A stretch of DNA of 64,000 nucleotides from Streptosporangiaceae bacterium NEAU-GS5. GTDB lineage: Bacteria > Actinomycetota > Actinomycetes > Streptosporangiales > Streptosporangiaceae. The notes under the pieces were generated by a model. That model worked only from the letters and a program-made list of their open reading frames with translations, was not told the origin of the DNA and ran no database searches. A program made the translations under genes and the position numbers. Shown here piece by piece: positions 1-9,909 of the stretch (position 1 is the first letter of the stretch; every line of letters starts with the position of its first letter). The stretch lies in the NCBI GenBank assembly GCA_017592665.1, contig JAGFNW010000014.1:62001-126000 (forward strand), given 5' to 3'.

Positions 1-95
1 GCGTCCAGGTTGCCGGTGCGCAGCCGCTCGCGGCTGATGTCGTCGAGCCAGATCGAGACGCCGGCCTCGGTCAGCTTGCTCAGGTTCGTGGTCAT
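1..95 (-). CDS. tal: Transaldolase, N-terminal fragment (cut by window edge)
   Basis: Only the first 31 codons are present; the gene continues leftwards out of the window. The reading begins [19 protein letters not shown], the usual start of actinobacterial transaldolases, which move a dihydroxyacetone unit between sugar phosphates in the non-oxidative pentose phosphate pathway. The ATG lies one base after the tkt stop codon, so the two genes are probably translationally coupled in a tkt-tal operon, a standard actinobacterial arrangement. The active-site lysine region is outside the window. Confidence 0.9.
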   Translation of the reverse strand, partial: MTTNLSKLTEAGVSIWLDDISRERLRTGNLD

Positions 96-96
96 C

Positions 97-2193
97 TCAG
101 TTTCCCGTCGTCTCGCCCTTGTCCGCCCCGAGCCGTGCCAGGCTGGCCCTGGCGGCGGCGGCCACCCGTTCTCCGGTGAGGCCGAACTGCTCGTAGAGGG
201 TCTTGTACGGAGCCGAAGCGCCGAAGTGCTCCAGACTCACGACTTCCCCCTCATCTCCGACGAACTCACGCCAGCCCAAAGCGATTCCCGCTTCCACGGC
301 GACGCGCGCCTTAACGTTCGATGGCAGAACGGTCTGCCGGTAGGACGCGTCCTGCGCGCGGAACCACTCGACGCACGGCATCGACACCACGCGGGTGGGC
401 GTGCCGGCCTCCTCCAGGATCTTGCGCGCGCCGAGGGCCAGCTCGACCTCGCTGCCGGTGCCGATGATGATCACTGCGGGCCGGCCGGTCGAGGCCTCTT
501 CCATGATGTAGCCGCCCCGGGCCACGCCCTCCGGATTGGCCGGATAGACCGGGAGATTCTGCCGGGTGAGGGCGAGCCCCGCCGGCCGGTCGGTGTGCTC
601 GAGCACGGTCTTCCATGCGGCCACGGTCTCGTTGGCGTCGGCCGGGCGGACGATGTCGAGACCGGGGATGGCGCGGAGCGCCCACAGGTGCTCGACCGGC
701 TGGTGGGTGGGCCCGTCTTCGCCGAGGCCGATCGAGTCGTGCGTCCACACGTAGGTGACGGGGATCCGCATCAGCGCGGCCAGCCGCACCGCGGGACGCA
801 TGTAGTCGCTGAACACGAGGAAGGTGCCGCCATAGGGGCGGGTGCCGCCGTGCAGGGCGATGCCGTTGAGGATCGCGCCCATGCCGTGCTCGCGGATGCC
901 GAAGTGCAGGGTCCGGCCGTATGGATTGCCGGGGAAGTCGCGCGTCTGATATTCGGACGGGATGAAGGACGGCTCGCCCTTCATCGACGTGAGGTTGGAT
1001 TCGGCGAGGTCGGCCGAGCCGCCCCACAGCTCGGGCAGCACCGGCGCGAGCGCCGACAGCACCTCGCCGGAGGCCTTGCGGGTGGCGATCGACGCGCCCG
1101 GCTCGAACGAGGGCAGCGCCTCGGCCCAGCCCTCGGGCAGAGTGTGGGTCCGCATCCGGTCGAACAGCGCGGCGCGCTCGGCGTTGGCCGACCGCCAGTC
1201 GGCGTAGCCCTTCTCCCACTCCGCGTGCGCGGCCCGGCCTCGGTCGACCACTTCACGGGTGTGGTCGAGCACTTCGGACGGGACTTCGAAGGACTTCTCC
1301 GGATCCATGCCGAGGACCCGCTTGGTGGCGGCCACCTCGTCGGCGCCGAGCGCCGAGCCGTGGGCCTTGCCGGTGTTCTGCTTGTTGGGGGCCGGCCAGC
1401 CGATGATCGTGCGCAGCCGGATGAACGACGGCCGCGACGTCTCCGCCTTGGCCGCCTCCAGCGCCGCGTAGAGGGCCTCGACGTCTTCGTCGTAGTGCTC
1501 CCCGGCGGTCCAGTCGACCGTCTGCGTGTGCCAGCCGTACGCGTCGTAGCGCTCGACCACGTCCTCCGACAGGGCGATCTTGGTGTCGTCCTCGATGGAG
1601 ATGTGGTTGGAGTCGAACAGCACGGTCAGGTTGCCGAGCTTCTGGTGCGCGGCGATCGAGCTGACCTCGTGGCTGATGCCCTCTTCGATGTCGCCCTCGG
1701 AGGCGATGCACCAGATGTGGTGGTCGAACGGCGAGGTGCCGGGGTCGGCGTCCGGGTCGAACAGGCCGCGCTCGCGCCGCGAGGCCATGGCCATGCCGAC
1801 CGCGTTGCCGATGCCCTGGCCGAGCGGGCCGGTGGTGGTCTCGACGCCCACGGTGTGGTGGTACTCCGGGTGGCCCGGGGTGAGGCTGTCCCACTGGCGC
1901 AGGGACTTCAGGTCATCGAGGGAGAGCCCGTAACCCGACAGGTAGAGCTGGATGTAGAGGGTGAGGCTGGAATGGCCGCACGACAGCACGAAGCGGTCGC
2001 GGCCCGCCCAGGTCGGGTCGGACGGGTCGTGCCGAAGGATGCGCTGGAATAGGAGGTAGGCGGCCGGGGCGAGGCTCATGGCGGTGCCGGGATGTCCCGA
2101 GCCCGCTTTTTCGACCGCGTCCATGGCAAGGGCTCGGACCACGTCGACGGCCTGGCGGTCGACGTCGTTCCACTCAAGGCTTACGCTGCTCAA
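97..2193 (-). CDS. tkt: Transketolase
   Basis: Thiamine-diphosphate enzyme of the pentose phosphate pathway that transfers two-carbon ketol units. About 698 aa, normal for the family. Visible landmarks are [12 protein letters not shown] near the N-terminus, the TPP/Mg loop [10 protein letters not shown] around residue 170, and [14 protein letters not shown] (catalytic Glu region) around residue 430. An in-frame ATG exists at 2211, but the purine-rich AGGGGA a few bases inside that extension sits about 9 bases before a TTG at 2193. I prefer the TTG start, giving [10 protein letters not shown]. The gene leads directly into tal and is divergent from ctaB; the 237 bases between contain no other gene I can support. 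Confidence 0.95.
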   Translation of the reverse strand: MSSVSLEWNDVDRQAVDVVRALAMDAVEKAGSGHPGTAMSLAPAAYLLFQRILRHDPSDPTWAGRDRFVLSCGHSSLTLYIQLYLSGYGLSLDDLKSLRQWDSLTPGHPEYHHTVGVETTTGPLGQGIGNAVGMAMASRRERGLFDPDADPGTSPFDHHIWCIASEGDIEEGISHEVSSIAAHQKLGNLTVLFDSNHISIEDDTKIALSEDVVERYDAYGWHTQTVDWTAGEHYDEDVEALYAALEAAKAETSRPSFIRLRTIIGWPAPNKQNTGKAHGSALGADEVAATKRVLGMDPEKSFEVPSEVLDHTREVVDRGRAAHAEWEKGYADWRSANAERAALFDRMRTHTLPEGWAEALPSFEPGASIATRKASGEVLSALAPVLPELWGGSADLAESNLTSMKGEPSFIPSEYQTRDFPGNPYGRTLHFGIREHGMGAILNGIALHGGTRPYGGTFLVFSDYMRPAVRLAALMRIPVTYVWTHDSIGLGEDGPTHQPVEHLWALRAIPGLDIVRPADANETVAAWKTVLEHTDRPAGLALTRQNLPVYPANPEGVARGGYIMEEASTGRPAVIIIGTGSEVELALGARKILEEAGTPTRVVSMPCVEWFRAQDASYRQTVLPSNVKARVAVEAGIALGWREFVGDEGEVVSLEHFGASAPYKTLYEQFGLTGERVAAAARASLARLGADKGETTGN

Positions 2194-2430
2194 CTGCTTC
2201 GATCCCCTCATATTTTCCGGCGTCCTACGTGGTGTTTCCCGGCATTCCTCATGGTCGCACTCGCTGGTCGTCCTGCGTGGTCTCGGCTCGTCGCTCCGCG
2301 ACGGACCCTATCGTCGCAGCCTCGTTTCAGCCCCAGTTCAGGGACTGACGGCCACCGCGACTACAGTGAGTCCGCAAGAGATCCGCTCTATCAGAGGTTA
2401 CGCGTTGACCCCGCACCCACTGGAAGCGCC

Positions 2431-3357
2431 TTGACGGTGCAGATGAACACCCCGCTCGTGGCCGCCCCGCCCCGCTCGGCCACCGAGGTCGTCAGGGCGT
2501 ACGTGGCGCTGACCAAGCCGCGGATCATCGAGTTGCTGCTGATCACGACGCTGCCCGTGATGTTCCTTGCCGCCCACGGGCTGCCCGATCCGTGGCTCGC
2601 GACGGGGACCATGGTGTTCGGCACGCTGTCGGCGGGCAGCGCCAACGTGCTCAACTGTTACATCGATCGCGACATCGACGAGGTCATGCGGCGCACCCGC
2701 CGCCGTCCCCTGGCGCGCCATCAGGTGTCGCCGCGCGGCGCGCTGATCTTTGGCGTGATTTTGGGCGCGCTGTCCACCCTTGGCCTCGGTTTGACGGTCA
2801 ACTGGCTGGCCGCGGCCCTTTCGACCGGCGCGATCCTGTTCTACGTCTTCGTCTACTCGCTCGTGCTCAAGCGGCGGACCTCGCAGAACATCGTCTGGGG
2901 TGGCATCGCCGGCTGCATGCCCGTGCTGATCGGCTGGGCCGGGATCACCGGCGGGCTGTCGTGGGCCCCGTTCGTGCTGTTCGGGGTGGTGTTCTTCTGG
3001 ACGCCGCCGCACACCTGGACGCTCGCCATGCGCTACCGGGAGGACTACGCCGCTGCCGAGGTGCCCATGCTGCCGGTCGTCGCCACCGAGCGGCGCGTGG
3101 TCGGGCAGATCATCGTCTACACCTGGGCCACGGTCGTCTGCTCGCTGCTGCTGTGGCCGATCGCTGGGACCTCGCTGGTCTATCCGGTGGTGGCCGCCGT
3201 GCTCGGCGCCGCCTGCCTGTGGGAGGTCTACCAGCTGCGGGCCCGGCTCGCGGCCGGCAAGACCGGCGTCGACCTGCGTCCCATGCGGTTCTTCCACTGG
3301 TCCAACATCTATCTGGCGCTGCTGTTCCTCGCCGTCGCGGTCGACTCTCTGCTGTAG
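2431..3357 (+). CDS. ctaB: Protoheme IX farnesyltransferase (heme O synthase)
   Basis: UbiA-family membrane prenyltransferase that adds a farnesyl group to haem B, making haem O for aa3-type cytochrome oxidase. About 308 aa with roughly eight to nine hydrophobic segments. Conserved motifs are [11 protein letters not shown], the Asp-rich [19 protein letters not shown] (prenyl diphosphate/Mg site) and [16 protein letters not shown]. Three in-frame starts are close together (TTG 2431, GTG 2437, ATG 2443); GGAAG at 2422-2426 favours one of the first two. Divergent from tkt, with ctaA (haem A synthase) 2 kb downstream on the other strand, the usual actinobacterial neighbourhood. Confidence 0.93.
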   Translation: MTVQMNTPLVAAPPRSATEVVRAYVALTKPRIIELLLITTLPVMFLAAHGLPDPWLATGTMVFGTLSAGSANVLNCYIDRDIDEVMRRTRRRPLARHQVSPRGALIFGVILGALSTLGLGLTVNWLAAALSTGAILFYVFVYSLVLKRRTSQNIVWGGIAGCMPVLIGWAGITGGLSWAPFVLFGVVFFWTPPHTWTLAMRYREDYAAAEVPMLPVVATERRVVGQIIVYTWATVVCSLLLWPIAGTSLVYPVVAAVLGAACLWEVYQLRARLAAGKTGVDLRPMRFFHWSNIYLALLFLAVAVDSLL

Positions 3358-3430
3358 CTCGGGCCCGCACGGGGACACTGTCGGCCCGTTCGGTTACGCT
3401 CGCGGAAGTGGGCGTGGACGAGGACGGGGC

Positions 3431-4645
3431 ATGAGCTTGGATCCGCGAGCGGCACTGCAGGACCGGCCGTCTGTGGGCTTGATCATCGGGCTGGTCATCG
3501 CCGGGATCTGCGCGCTGGTGTCCTTCTCGTTCGACCTGGTCAACGGCAGCCCCGTGCAGTTCTTCGTGGCGCTCGCGCTGGCCACGGCGCCGGTTCCGCT
3601 GCTGCTGGCCGGAGTGCTCGGGCTGGATCGGATGGAGCCCGAGCCGCGAAGCGGCCTCGCCTTCGCGTTCGCCTGGGGGGCGGGCGTGGCCGTGCTGGTC
3701 GCGGGCGTGCTCAACTCCTTCAACCTGGTCTATGTCGCCGAGCGGTTCACCGACGCCGTCAACGCCCGGAACCTGGTCGCCACCTTCGGCGCGCCACCGG
3801 TCGAGGAGACCATGAAGGGCCTGGTCCTGCTCGGGCTGCTGAAGTTCCGGCGGCAGGAGCTCGACGGCCCCACCGACGGCATCATCTACGCCAGCATGGT
3901 CGGCCTCGGCTTCGCCATGTCCGAAAACGTCAGCTACTACCTCGCCGCCCTCCAGGAGAACGGGGCCGAGGGCCTGGCCGCCACTTTGGTGCTGCGCGGC
4001 GTGCTGTCCCCGTTCGCGCATCCGCTGTTCACCTCGCTGATCGGCATCGCGGTCGCCTACGCGGCGACCCGCAAGGGCCCCGTCGGCTTCTGGGTGATCG
4101 TCAGCGGCTGGATCGGGGCGATGGCCCTGCACGGCGCGTGGAACGGCTTCGCCTCCTTCGGCGGCTTCAAGGGCCTGTCGATCGCCTACCTGTTCCTGAT
4201 GGTGCTGCTGATCGTCGAGCTGATGATCATCGTGCGGGATCGCAAGCGGATCGTGGGGCTCATCCAGCGCTACCTTCCTCCGTACGAGGGGCATGCCCTG
4301 GTCAACGAGGCCGACATCTACATGCTGTCGTCACTGCAGAAGCGGCGGCAGGCCCGGCAGTGGGCCAAGGCCAACGGCGGCACGGCCGGCGTGCGCGCCA
4401 TGTCCGACTACCAGCTCGCCGCCACCGAGCTCGGCCTGCTCCACGAGCGCGCCGTGCGCGGCGGGATCGACGAGGCGGCATTCCGCGCGCGGCAGGAGGC
4501 CCTGGTCACGCTCATGCGCGACGCCCGGCTGCGCTTCCCGCTCCATCCGCGTCACCAGGCCAACGCCGCCCGCGGCCTGCCGCCCCCTGGCTACGCTCCC
4601 GGTGCGCCGCCCACCTCTAGGAATCCAGGGCCTGCCGAAGGGTGA
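3431..4645 (+). CDS. PrsW-family intramembrane metalloprotease
   Basis: 404-aa polytopic membrane protein with about eight hydrophobic helices up to residue 280, then a soluble basic tail. It has the PrsW signature: PPVEETMKG (paired Glu at about 125-126), TDGIIYASMVGLGFAMSEN, and a later helix with FAHPLFT carrying a likely metal-ligand His. Family members cut membrane anti-sigma factors (PrsW of Bacillus) or have unknown substrates; no anti-sigma gene is next to this one. The last 29 bases overlap the convergent SanA-like gene tail to tail. Start ATG at 3431 was chosen because the N-terminal segment fits the family. Confidence 0.85.
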   Translation: MSLDPRAALQDRPSVGLIIGLVIAGICALVSFSFDLVNGSPVQFFVALALATAPVPLLLAGVLGLDRMEPEPRSGLAFAFAWGAGVAVLVAGVLNSFNLVYVAERFTDAVNARNLVATFGAPPVEETMKGLVLLGLLKFRRQELDGPTDGIIYASMVGLGFAMSENVSYYLAALQENGAEGLAATLVLRGVLSPFAHPLFTSLIGIAVAYAATRKGPVGFWVIVSGWIGAMALHGAWNGFASFGGFKGLSIAYLFLMVLLIVELMIIVRDRKRIVGLIQRYLPPYEGHALVNEADIYMLSSLQKRRQARQWAKANGGTAGVRAMSDYQLAATELGLLHERAVRGGIDEAAFRARQEALVTLMRDARLRFPLHPRHQANAARGLPPPGYAPGAPPTSRNPGPAEG

Positions 4646-5345
4646 TCTCGTGGCGCCCGAGGAAGGTCGGGTCGGCTCGCACGAAGGCGTCCACCATGCC
4701 CTTTCCGGCCGCGAAGAACTCGCGCGCCGCGTAGGCGTAGGTCTCGCTCGGCCAGACCAGGGACGAGTCGTCGCCGACGCCGAAGGTCGAAAGGCCGGCG
4801 GCCCGGCACAGCGCGACGGCGCGCGCCACGTGGAAGGCCTGCGTGACCACGGTCACCTGCTCCGCCCCGAAGATCTTCTTGGCCCGCACGCACGAGTCCC
4901 ACGTGTCGAATCCGGCGTAGTCGAGCACCACCTTGGTGATCGGCACTCCGTGGGCGAGGAGGTAGTCCCGCATGATGGTCGGCTCGTCGTAGTCCTTGCG
5001 GCTGTTGTCGCCCGAAACCAGCAGCGCCCGCACCCGCCCGTCGTGGTAGAGCCGGGCCGCCAGGTCGAGCCGGGTGCGCAGCATGGGCGAGGGCTGCCCC
5101 CCTTGAACGCCCGCTCCCAGCACCAGCGCCACCGGAGCCGCCGGCACCTCGGCCGTCCACGGGCCGGTGGCCGCCGTGCGCGGGTCGGGCGTGATCCGGT
5201 GGCCCGCGCTCTCCAGCCAGGCCCATGTCATGGGGGCCAGGGCGAGCACGCTCAGCGCCACCAGCGCCTGGAAGCCGCGCCGCTGCGCCGTACGGCTCGA
5301 AGCCAGGCGGCGCGAATGGACCAGGAGCCGGGCCAGACGGGTCAT
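4617..5345 (-). CDS. SanA/YdcF-family (DUF218) envelope protein
   Basis: 242 aa. One membrane anchor (about residues 25-45) is followed by a DUF218 Rossmann-like domain with ALVLGAGV, LRTRLDLAARLYHDGR, LLVSGDNSRKDYDEP and VTVVTQAFHVARA, all typical of SanA/ElyC/YdcF proteins. SanA-type proteins affect envelope permeability and vancomycin sensitivity in enterobacteria; the biochemical activity is not established. The start ATG lies just after the end of ctaA (stop at 5352), so it may be the second gene of a ctaA-led transcript. Confidence 0.8.
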   Translation of the reverse strand: MTRLARLLVHSRRLASSRTAQRRGFQALVALSVLALAPMTWAWLESAGHRITPDPRTAATGPWTAEVPAAPVALVLGAGVQGGQPSPMLRTRLDLAARLYHDGRVRALLVSGDNSRKDYDEPTIMRDYLLAHGVPITKVVLDYAGFDTWDSCVRAKKIFGAEQVTVVTQAFHVARAVALCRAAGLSTFGVGDDSSLVWPSETYAYAAREFFAAGKGMVDAFVRADPTFLGRHEITLRQALDS

Positions 5346-5351
5346 GACCCG

Positions 5352-6335
5352 TTAGACGCGTGCCTCGGCGAGAAGGTTCTCCGCGGCGGCGTCGAGCGGG
5401 CCGCGTGAGCGGGTCAGGGCGACCACGCGGAGCGTCGCGATCCACACGAGGGTCGCGCCCAGCACGTGGAGGCCCACGAGGAAGGCCGGGACGGCGAGGA
5501 AGTACTGCACGTAGCCGATCACGCCCTGGGCCAGCTCGACCGCGAACAGGACCAGCGCCGCACGCCTGACCTGCCAGGGCGCGCGGGTCAGGTGCAGCGC
5601 GAAGATCAGCGCGAACGTGATGCCGACCACGGCCCACACGAGGTCGGCGTGGATCCTCGCCACCGTCTCGATGTCGAAGGCGAACCGCGTGGCCGCCTCG
5701 TCGCCCGAGTGCGGCCCGGTGCCGGTGACCACGACCCCGGCGACCAGCAGCACCGCGACCGCCGCCGTCAGCACGAGGCCGAGCGTGCGGATGTCACGGT
5801 GGACCAGCCGGACCACCGGTCCGTCGCCCTCGCTCGCCCGTGCGTACAGCGCGCAGGCGGCGGCGATCATGCCGATCGAGATGAGGAAGTGCACGCTCAC
5901 CGTGACCGGGTTGAGCGCCGAGCGGACCACCAGCCCGCCCCACAGCGCCTGCGCCACCACTCCGGCCGGCAGGAGGGCGGCCAGGCGCACCAGGACGGGC
6001 CGCCGGCGTGCCAGCCGCAGCGCCGCCACCAGGCCCGCCACGGCCACCGTGAGCACCAGGAAGGTGAGGAGCCGGTTGCCGAACTCGATCGCCATGTTGA
6101 CCGGCGAGTGGACGTCGTTGTGGGCCGGGACGAAGCTCTCGGGCGTGCACTGCGGCCAGGTCGGGCAGCCGAGCCCCGACCCGGTGACCCGCACGGCCGC
6201 CCCGGTCACCGTGATCCCGGCGTTGACCACCACGCTCGCCGCCGCCCACAGCCGCATGGACGCCGGGGTGGGCGCCCAGAACGAGCCGAGGAACGCGCGG
6301 AGCGGTTGGACGAGGTGGCGGTTCACGGGTCTCAT
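5352..6335 (-). CDS. ctaA: COX15/CtaA-family heme A synthase
   Basis: 327-aa membrane protein with eight predicted helices in two four-helix halves. It oxidises the C8 methyl of haem O to formyl, making haem A for cytochrome c oxidase. The extracytoplasmic Cys pair typical of Gram-positive CtaA is seen in GLGCPTWPQC, and haem-ligand His residues in EFGNRLLTF-type and VSVHFLIS segments in each half. ATG at 6335 gives MRPVNRHLV; a GTG three codons later is possible. No strong ribosome-binding site is seen, so the mRNA may be leaderless. It partners functionally with ctaB. Confidence 0.92.
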   Translation of the reverse strand: MRPVNRHLVQPLRAFLGSFWAPTPASMRLWAAASVVVNAGITVTGAAVRVTGSGLGCPTWPQCTPESFVPAHNDVHSPVNMAIEFGNRLLTFLVLTVAVAGLVAALRLARRRPVLVRLAALLPAGVVAQALWGGLVVRSALNPVTVSVHFLISIGMIAAACALYARASEGDGPVVRLVHRDIRTLGLVLTAAVAVLLVAGVVVTGTGPHSGDEAATRFAFDIETVARIHADLVWAVVGITFALIFALHLTRAPWQVRRAALVLFAVELAQGVIGYVQYFLAVPAFLVGLHVLGATLVWIATLRVVALTRSRGPLDAAAENLLAEARV

Positions 6336-6440
6336 GTTAGGCGGCGCACCTGGTGGTCCCGCTCTCGGGAGTTGAGATGACCGGGAAACGGTACGATTTC
6401 TCATCTGTTCATGCGCCATCTGTTCACGCGAGGGGAGCGT

Positions 6441-7103
6441 ATGGCTGAGAGGCTCGACCTTCCGGCCGTTGGCGACCGTCAGAGCCTGCGCGAACAGGTC
6501 GCCCAGGCCTTGCGGGACGCTCTCGTCGCGGGCGAGATGCGGCCCGGCGTCGTCTACTCGGCGCCCGTCCTCGCCGCGCAGTTCGGCGTGTCGGCCACGC
6601 CGGTCCGTGAGGCCATGCTCGATCTGGCCAAGGAAGGCCTGGTCGAGGCGGTGCGCAACAAGGGGTTCCGGGTCACCGAGATGTCCGACCGCGACCTCGA
6701 CGAGCTCACCACGATCCGCCAGCTGATCGAGGTCCCGACGGTGGCCGCGCTGGCCGGGGTGGCCCCGGTCGCCGACTTCGAGCGGCTGCGCCCGGTCGCC
6801 CAGGAGATCGTCTCGGCCGCCGAGCGGGCCGACCTGCTCGCCTACGTCAACGCCGACCTCCGCTTCCACGTCGAGCTGCTGGCGCTGTCCGGCAACGCCC
6901 ACCTGGTCGCCGTGGTCCGCGACCTGCGCAGCCGGGCCAGGCTCTACGGGCTGCGCGGCCTGGCCGAGCGGGGCATCCTCGCCGACTCGGCGCGTGAGCA
7001 CCTCGACCTGCTCGACGCCCTGGTCCGCGGCGACGCCGAGGCGTCCGAGCGCATCATGGACCACCACATCCAGCACGTCCGCGGCATCTGGGCCTCATCC
7101 TGA
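6441..7103 (+). CDS. GntR-family transcriptional regulator (FCD domain)
   Basis: 220 aa. The N-terminal winged helix (residues 10-75) contains REQVAQALRDALVAGEM and VSATPVREAMLDLAKEGLV, the GntR DNA-binding signature. The C-terminal FCD domain has DLRFHVELLALSGN and HLDLLDALVRGDAEA with the family's metal-ligand Asp/His positions. FCD regulators usually sense small carboxylic acids. The start is ATG 6441 because GAGGGG lies about 5 bases upstream; an in-frame ATG at 6411 lacks such a site. The 3' end overlaps the convergent transporter gene by 9 bases. Confidence 0.9.
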   Translation: MAERLDLPAVGDRQSLREQVAQALRDALVAGEMRPGVVYSAPVLAAQFGVSATPVREAMLDLAKEGLVEAVRNKGFRVTEMSDRDLDELTTIRQLIEVPTVAALAGVAPVADFERLRPVAQEIVSAAERADLLAYVNADLRFHVELLALSGNAHLVAVVRDLRSRARLYGLRGLAERGILADSAREHLDLLDALVRGDAEASERIMDHHIQHVRGIWASS

Positions 7104-8027
7104 GCGGGTCGAGCCGATCGAGGCCGCCACGACGCACGCGATCGCGGTCCATTCGCGGGCGTTCAGCACCTCGCCGAGGATGACCAGGCCCGCCAGCGCC
7201 GCCGCGGCGGGCTCCAGGCTCATGAGGATGCCGAAGACCCGCTTCGGCATCCGCCGCAGGGCCTCGAGCTCCAGCGAATAAGGGATGACCGACGACATCA
7301 GCCCGACCCCGGCCCCGATGAGCAGCAGCACCGGATCGAGCAGCGCGCCGCCGCCGGACGCGATGCCGATCGGAGACACCACCAGCATGGCCACGACCAT
7401 CGCGAACGACACCCCGCTCGCACCGGGGAAGCGCCGGCCGACCGCCACGGACGTCACGATGTAGGCGGCCCAGAACAGGCCGGCCAGCAGCCCGAAGCCG
7501 ATCCCCACCCAGCTGAGCCGCCCCGTCTGGCCCCAGGGGGCGAGCAGCGCGATGCCGGTGGCGGCCAGGGCCACCCACGCCACGTCGCGCCTGCGCCGGG
7601 AGGCCGCCAGGGCCACGCCCAGCGGGCCGATGAACTCGATCGTCACGGCGACGCCGAGCGGCAGCCGCGCCAGGGCCTCGTAGTAGCACAGGTTCATCAG
7701 CCCGAGCGTGGCGCCGAACGCCAGGCCGGCCAGTAGGCCGTCGCGGGTGAGCCCGCGGAGCCGGGGCGGCGCCACCGCGCAGAGGATGACGGCGCTGGTC
7801 GCGATCCGCAGCAGCACCACCGCGCTCGGCGGCAGCTGCGTGAACAGGTTCTTCGCGTAACCGGCGCCCACCTGGACCGACAGGATGGACAGCACCACCA
7901 GCCCGAAGGGCGGCACGGCGCCTGTGGCGGCCCGCAGCGCCCCGCTCAGCCGCATGCGGTACGGCTCGGGCGCGGCGGCGCCCGGAAGCGACTCTGCGCT
8001 CATCGAGAGCTCATCGGGGGGGTTCAC
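7095..8027 (-). CDS. EamA/DMT-family transporter (RhtA-like exporter)
   Basis: 310 aa with ten predicted membrane segments forming two EamA repeats. It resembles RhtA-type threonine/homoserine exporters (YYEALARLPLGVAVTIEF; SLEPAAAALAGLVILGE in the second half). The substrate cannot be read from sequence. The GTG start at 8027 directly abuts the stop of the ABC permease gene upstream (8028-8030), so it is probably the third gene of an ABC ATPase-permease-EamA transcript. An in-frame ATG at 8003 is an alternative start. Confidence 0.85.
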   Translation of the reverse strand: MNPPDELSMSAESLPGAAAPEPYRMRLSGALRAATGAVPPFGLVVLSILSVQVGAGYAKNLFTQLPPSAVVLLRIATSAVILCAVAPPRLRGLTRDGLLAGLAFGATLGLMNLCYYEALARLPLGVAVTIEFIGPLGVALAASRRRRDVAWVALAATGIALLAPWGQTGRLSWVGIGFGLLAGLFWAAYIVTSVAVGRRFPGASGVSFAMVVAMLVVSPIGIASGGGALLDPVLLLIGAGVGLMSSVIPYSLELEALRRMPKRVFGILMSLEPAAAALAGLVILGEVLNAREWTAIACVVAASIGSTRSG

Positions 8028-8798
8028 TCACTCCCACTTGAAGGTGCGGGAGGCCAGGGCGAGCGTGGCGGCCGCCCAGGCCAGCAGGATCAGCAGCGGG
8101 CCCACGGGAAGGCCCGCGCCGTCCGCGAGCACCGACCGCATGCCGGTGGTGAGCGCCGTGATCGGCAGCAGGTGGAGCACCCCCTGGACGCTCGCCGGGA
8201 AGTCGGTGAGCGGGATCACGACCCCGCCGATGCCGAGCAGCACGAGATAGACGAGATTGGCCGCGGCCAGCGTGGCCTCGGCCCGGAGGATTCCGGCCAT
8301 CAGCAGCCCGAGGCCGCTGAAGGCGATGGTCCCCGCCAGCAGCAGGAGCAGGGCCCAGATCGGGTTGCCGGTGGGCGACCAGCCGAGCGCGAAGGCCACC
8401 GCGCTGATCACCACGACCTGGATCACCTCGACCGCGATCACGGCGAGGGTCTTGGCCAGCAGCAGCCCGGCCCGCGACAGCGGGGTCGCGCCGAGGCGCT
8501 TGAGCACGCCGTAGCGACGCTCGAAGCCGGTGGCTATGGCCTGCCCCGTGAACGCCGTGGACATCACCGCGAGCGCGAGCACGCCGGGCGTGACGAAGTC
8601 GATCCGCGGCCCGCTGACCGTGATGATCGGCGCCCGGCCGAAGCCGATCAGCAGCAGCACCGGGATGATCATCGTGAGCAGCAGCTGCTCGCCGTTGCGC
8701 AGCACGGCCCGGGTCTCCGCGACCGCCTGCGCCGCCACCATCCGCGTGAGCGGCGCGGCGCCGGGCCTCGGCGTGAAGTCGAGGGCGGTGGTCGTCAT
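8028..8798 (-). CDS. ABC-2 type transporter permease
   Basis: 256 aa with six predicted helices. The N-terminus carries a basic amphipathic stretch, then LLLTMIIPVLLLIGFG, and the middle has FERRYGVLKRLGATPLSR, the coupling-type segment of DrrB-like ABC-2 exporters. Its ATG overlaps the end of the ATPase gene (ATGA), so the two are coupled and form one exporter. Family members export drugs, lipids or antibiotics; the substrate is unknown. Confidence 0.88.
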   Translation of the reverse strand: MTTTALDFTPRPGAAPLTRMVAAQAVAETRAVLRNGEQLLLTMIIPVLLLIGFGRAPIITVSGPRIDFVTPGVLALAVMSTAFTGQAIATGFERRYGVLKRLGATPLSRAGLLLAKTLAVIAVEVIQVVVISAVAFALGWSPTGNPIWALLLLLAGTIAFSGLGLLMAGILRAEATLAAANLVYLVLLGIGGVVIPLTDFPASVQGVLHLLPITALTTGMRSVLADGAGLPVGPLLILLAWAAATLALASRTFKWE

Positions 8799-9703
8799 CG
8801 CAGCTCCCGGCCGGTCAGTTCGAGGAAGACGTCTTCGAGGGTGCGCCGCTCGATGCTGAGATCCTCGGTGGTCACGCCCTCGGCGGCGCACCAGGCCGTG
8901 ACGGTGGCCAGCAGCGACGGGTCGATGTGGCCCTCGACGATGTAGTGCCCGGCCGGCGACTCCTTGGCCGTGCTGCCGGGCGGCAGGGCCGCCAGCACCT
9001 CGTCGAGGTTGAGCCCCGGCCGCGCGCGGAAGCGCAGCTGCCGCTCGGCCCCGGTGAGCTGGGCGGGCGTGCCCTCGGCGACGACCCGCCCGTGGTCGAT
9101 GATGACCACGTGGTCCGACAGCTTCTCGGCCTCGTCCATGTGGTGCGTGGTGAGGACCACGGAGACCCCGGCGCCGCGCAGCTCGCCGACCAGATCCCAG
9201 CAGGCGTGCCTGGCCTGCGGGTCGAGCCCGGCCGTCGGCTCGTCGAGGAAGACCAGCTCGGGCCGCCCGACCACGGCCGCGGCCAGCGACAGCCGCTGCT
9301 GCTGCCCTCCGGACAGCCGGCGGAACGGCGTCCGCGCGTGCTCGCTCAGGCCGAGCCGCTCCATCAGGGCGTCCGGGTCGAGCGGGTGGGCGTAGAAGCG
9401 CGACACCAGGCGCAGCCACTCGCCGCCGCGCATGGTCAGCGGCACGCCGCCGGACTGCGGCATCACGCCGATCCTCGGCTTGAGGGCGGGGTCGCCGGGC
9501 GACATCCCGAGCACCTCGACCGTCCCTCCATCTGGGGGACGGAAGCCCTCGCAGATCTCGATCGTGGAGGTCTTGCCGGCGCCGTTGGGGCCGAGGATCG
9601 CGGTCACCCGGCCCCGGGCGCAGCGGAGCGTGAGCCCGTCGACCGCGGTGGTCCGCCCATACCGCTTGAGCAGATCGCTGACCTCGACGGCAGGGGAGTC
9701 CAT
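8795..9703 (-). CDS. ABC transporter ATP-binding protein (DrrA-like)
   Basis: 302 aa. Walker A GPNGAGKTS, signature LSGGQQQRLSLA, Walker B ELVFLDEPTAGLD and switch His in VVLTTHHMDEAEKLSD, followed by a C-terminal extension ending ERRTLEDVFLELTGREL, typical of DrrA/CcmA-type exporters. First gene of a three-gene unit with the permease and EamA transporter. The ATG at 9703 is preceded by TACACT-N7, consistent with a leaderless promoter of the TAnnnT type; no good Shine-Dalgarno sequence is seen. Confidence 0.92.
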   Translation of the reverse strand: MDSPAVEVSDLLKRYGRTTAVDGLTLRCARGRVTAILGPNGAGKTSTIEICEGFRPPDGGTVEVLGMSPGDPALKPRIGVMPQSGGVPLTMRGGEWLRLVSRFYAHPLDPDALMERLGLSEHARTPFRRLSGGQQQRLSLAAAVVGRPELVFLDEPTAGLDPQARHACWDLVGELRGAGVSVVLTTHHMDEAEKLSDHVVIIDHGRVVAEGTPAQLTGAERQLRFRARPGLNLDEVLAALPPGSTAKESPAGHYIVEGHIDPSLLATVTAWCAAEGVTTEDLSIERRTLEDVFLELTGRELR

Positions 9704-9909
9704 GCCCCCGAGTGTAGGAGCCCGGGGTCGCGCCCCCGGCATGGCCACCGGACGGCCACCAAAGTGTCGCGCGCCGTCCCCGAAATCGGGCGGGGCAAAA
9801 CAGGCTGCGTAAACAGTTGGCGGCAATCACGCCAAGTCCCCTGATGTCCGGCGCCGCCGGGTGTAACTCTGTGCGTGTCCCGTATCACGAAACGAGGAGG
9901 GGGACGGGT

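Noticed and set aside
10-2052. Long plus-strand open frame opposite transketolase
   Set aside because: Antisense shadow of a clear tkt gene; composition is Arg/Gly/His-rich without domains.
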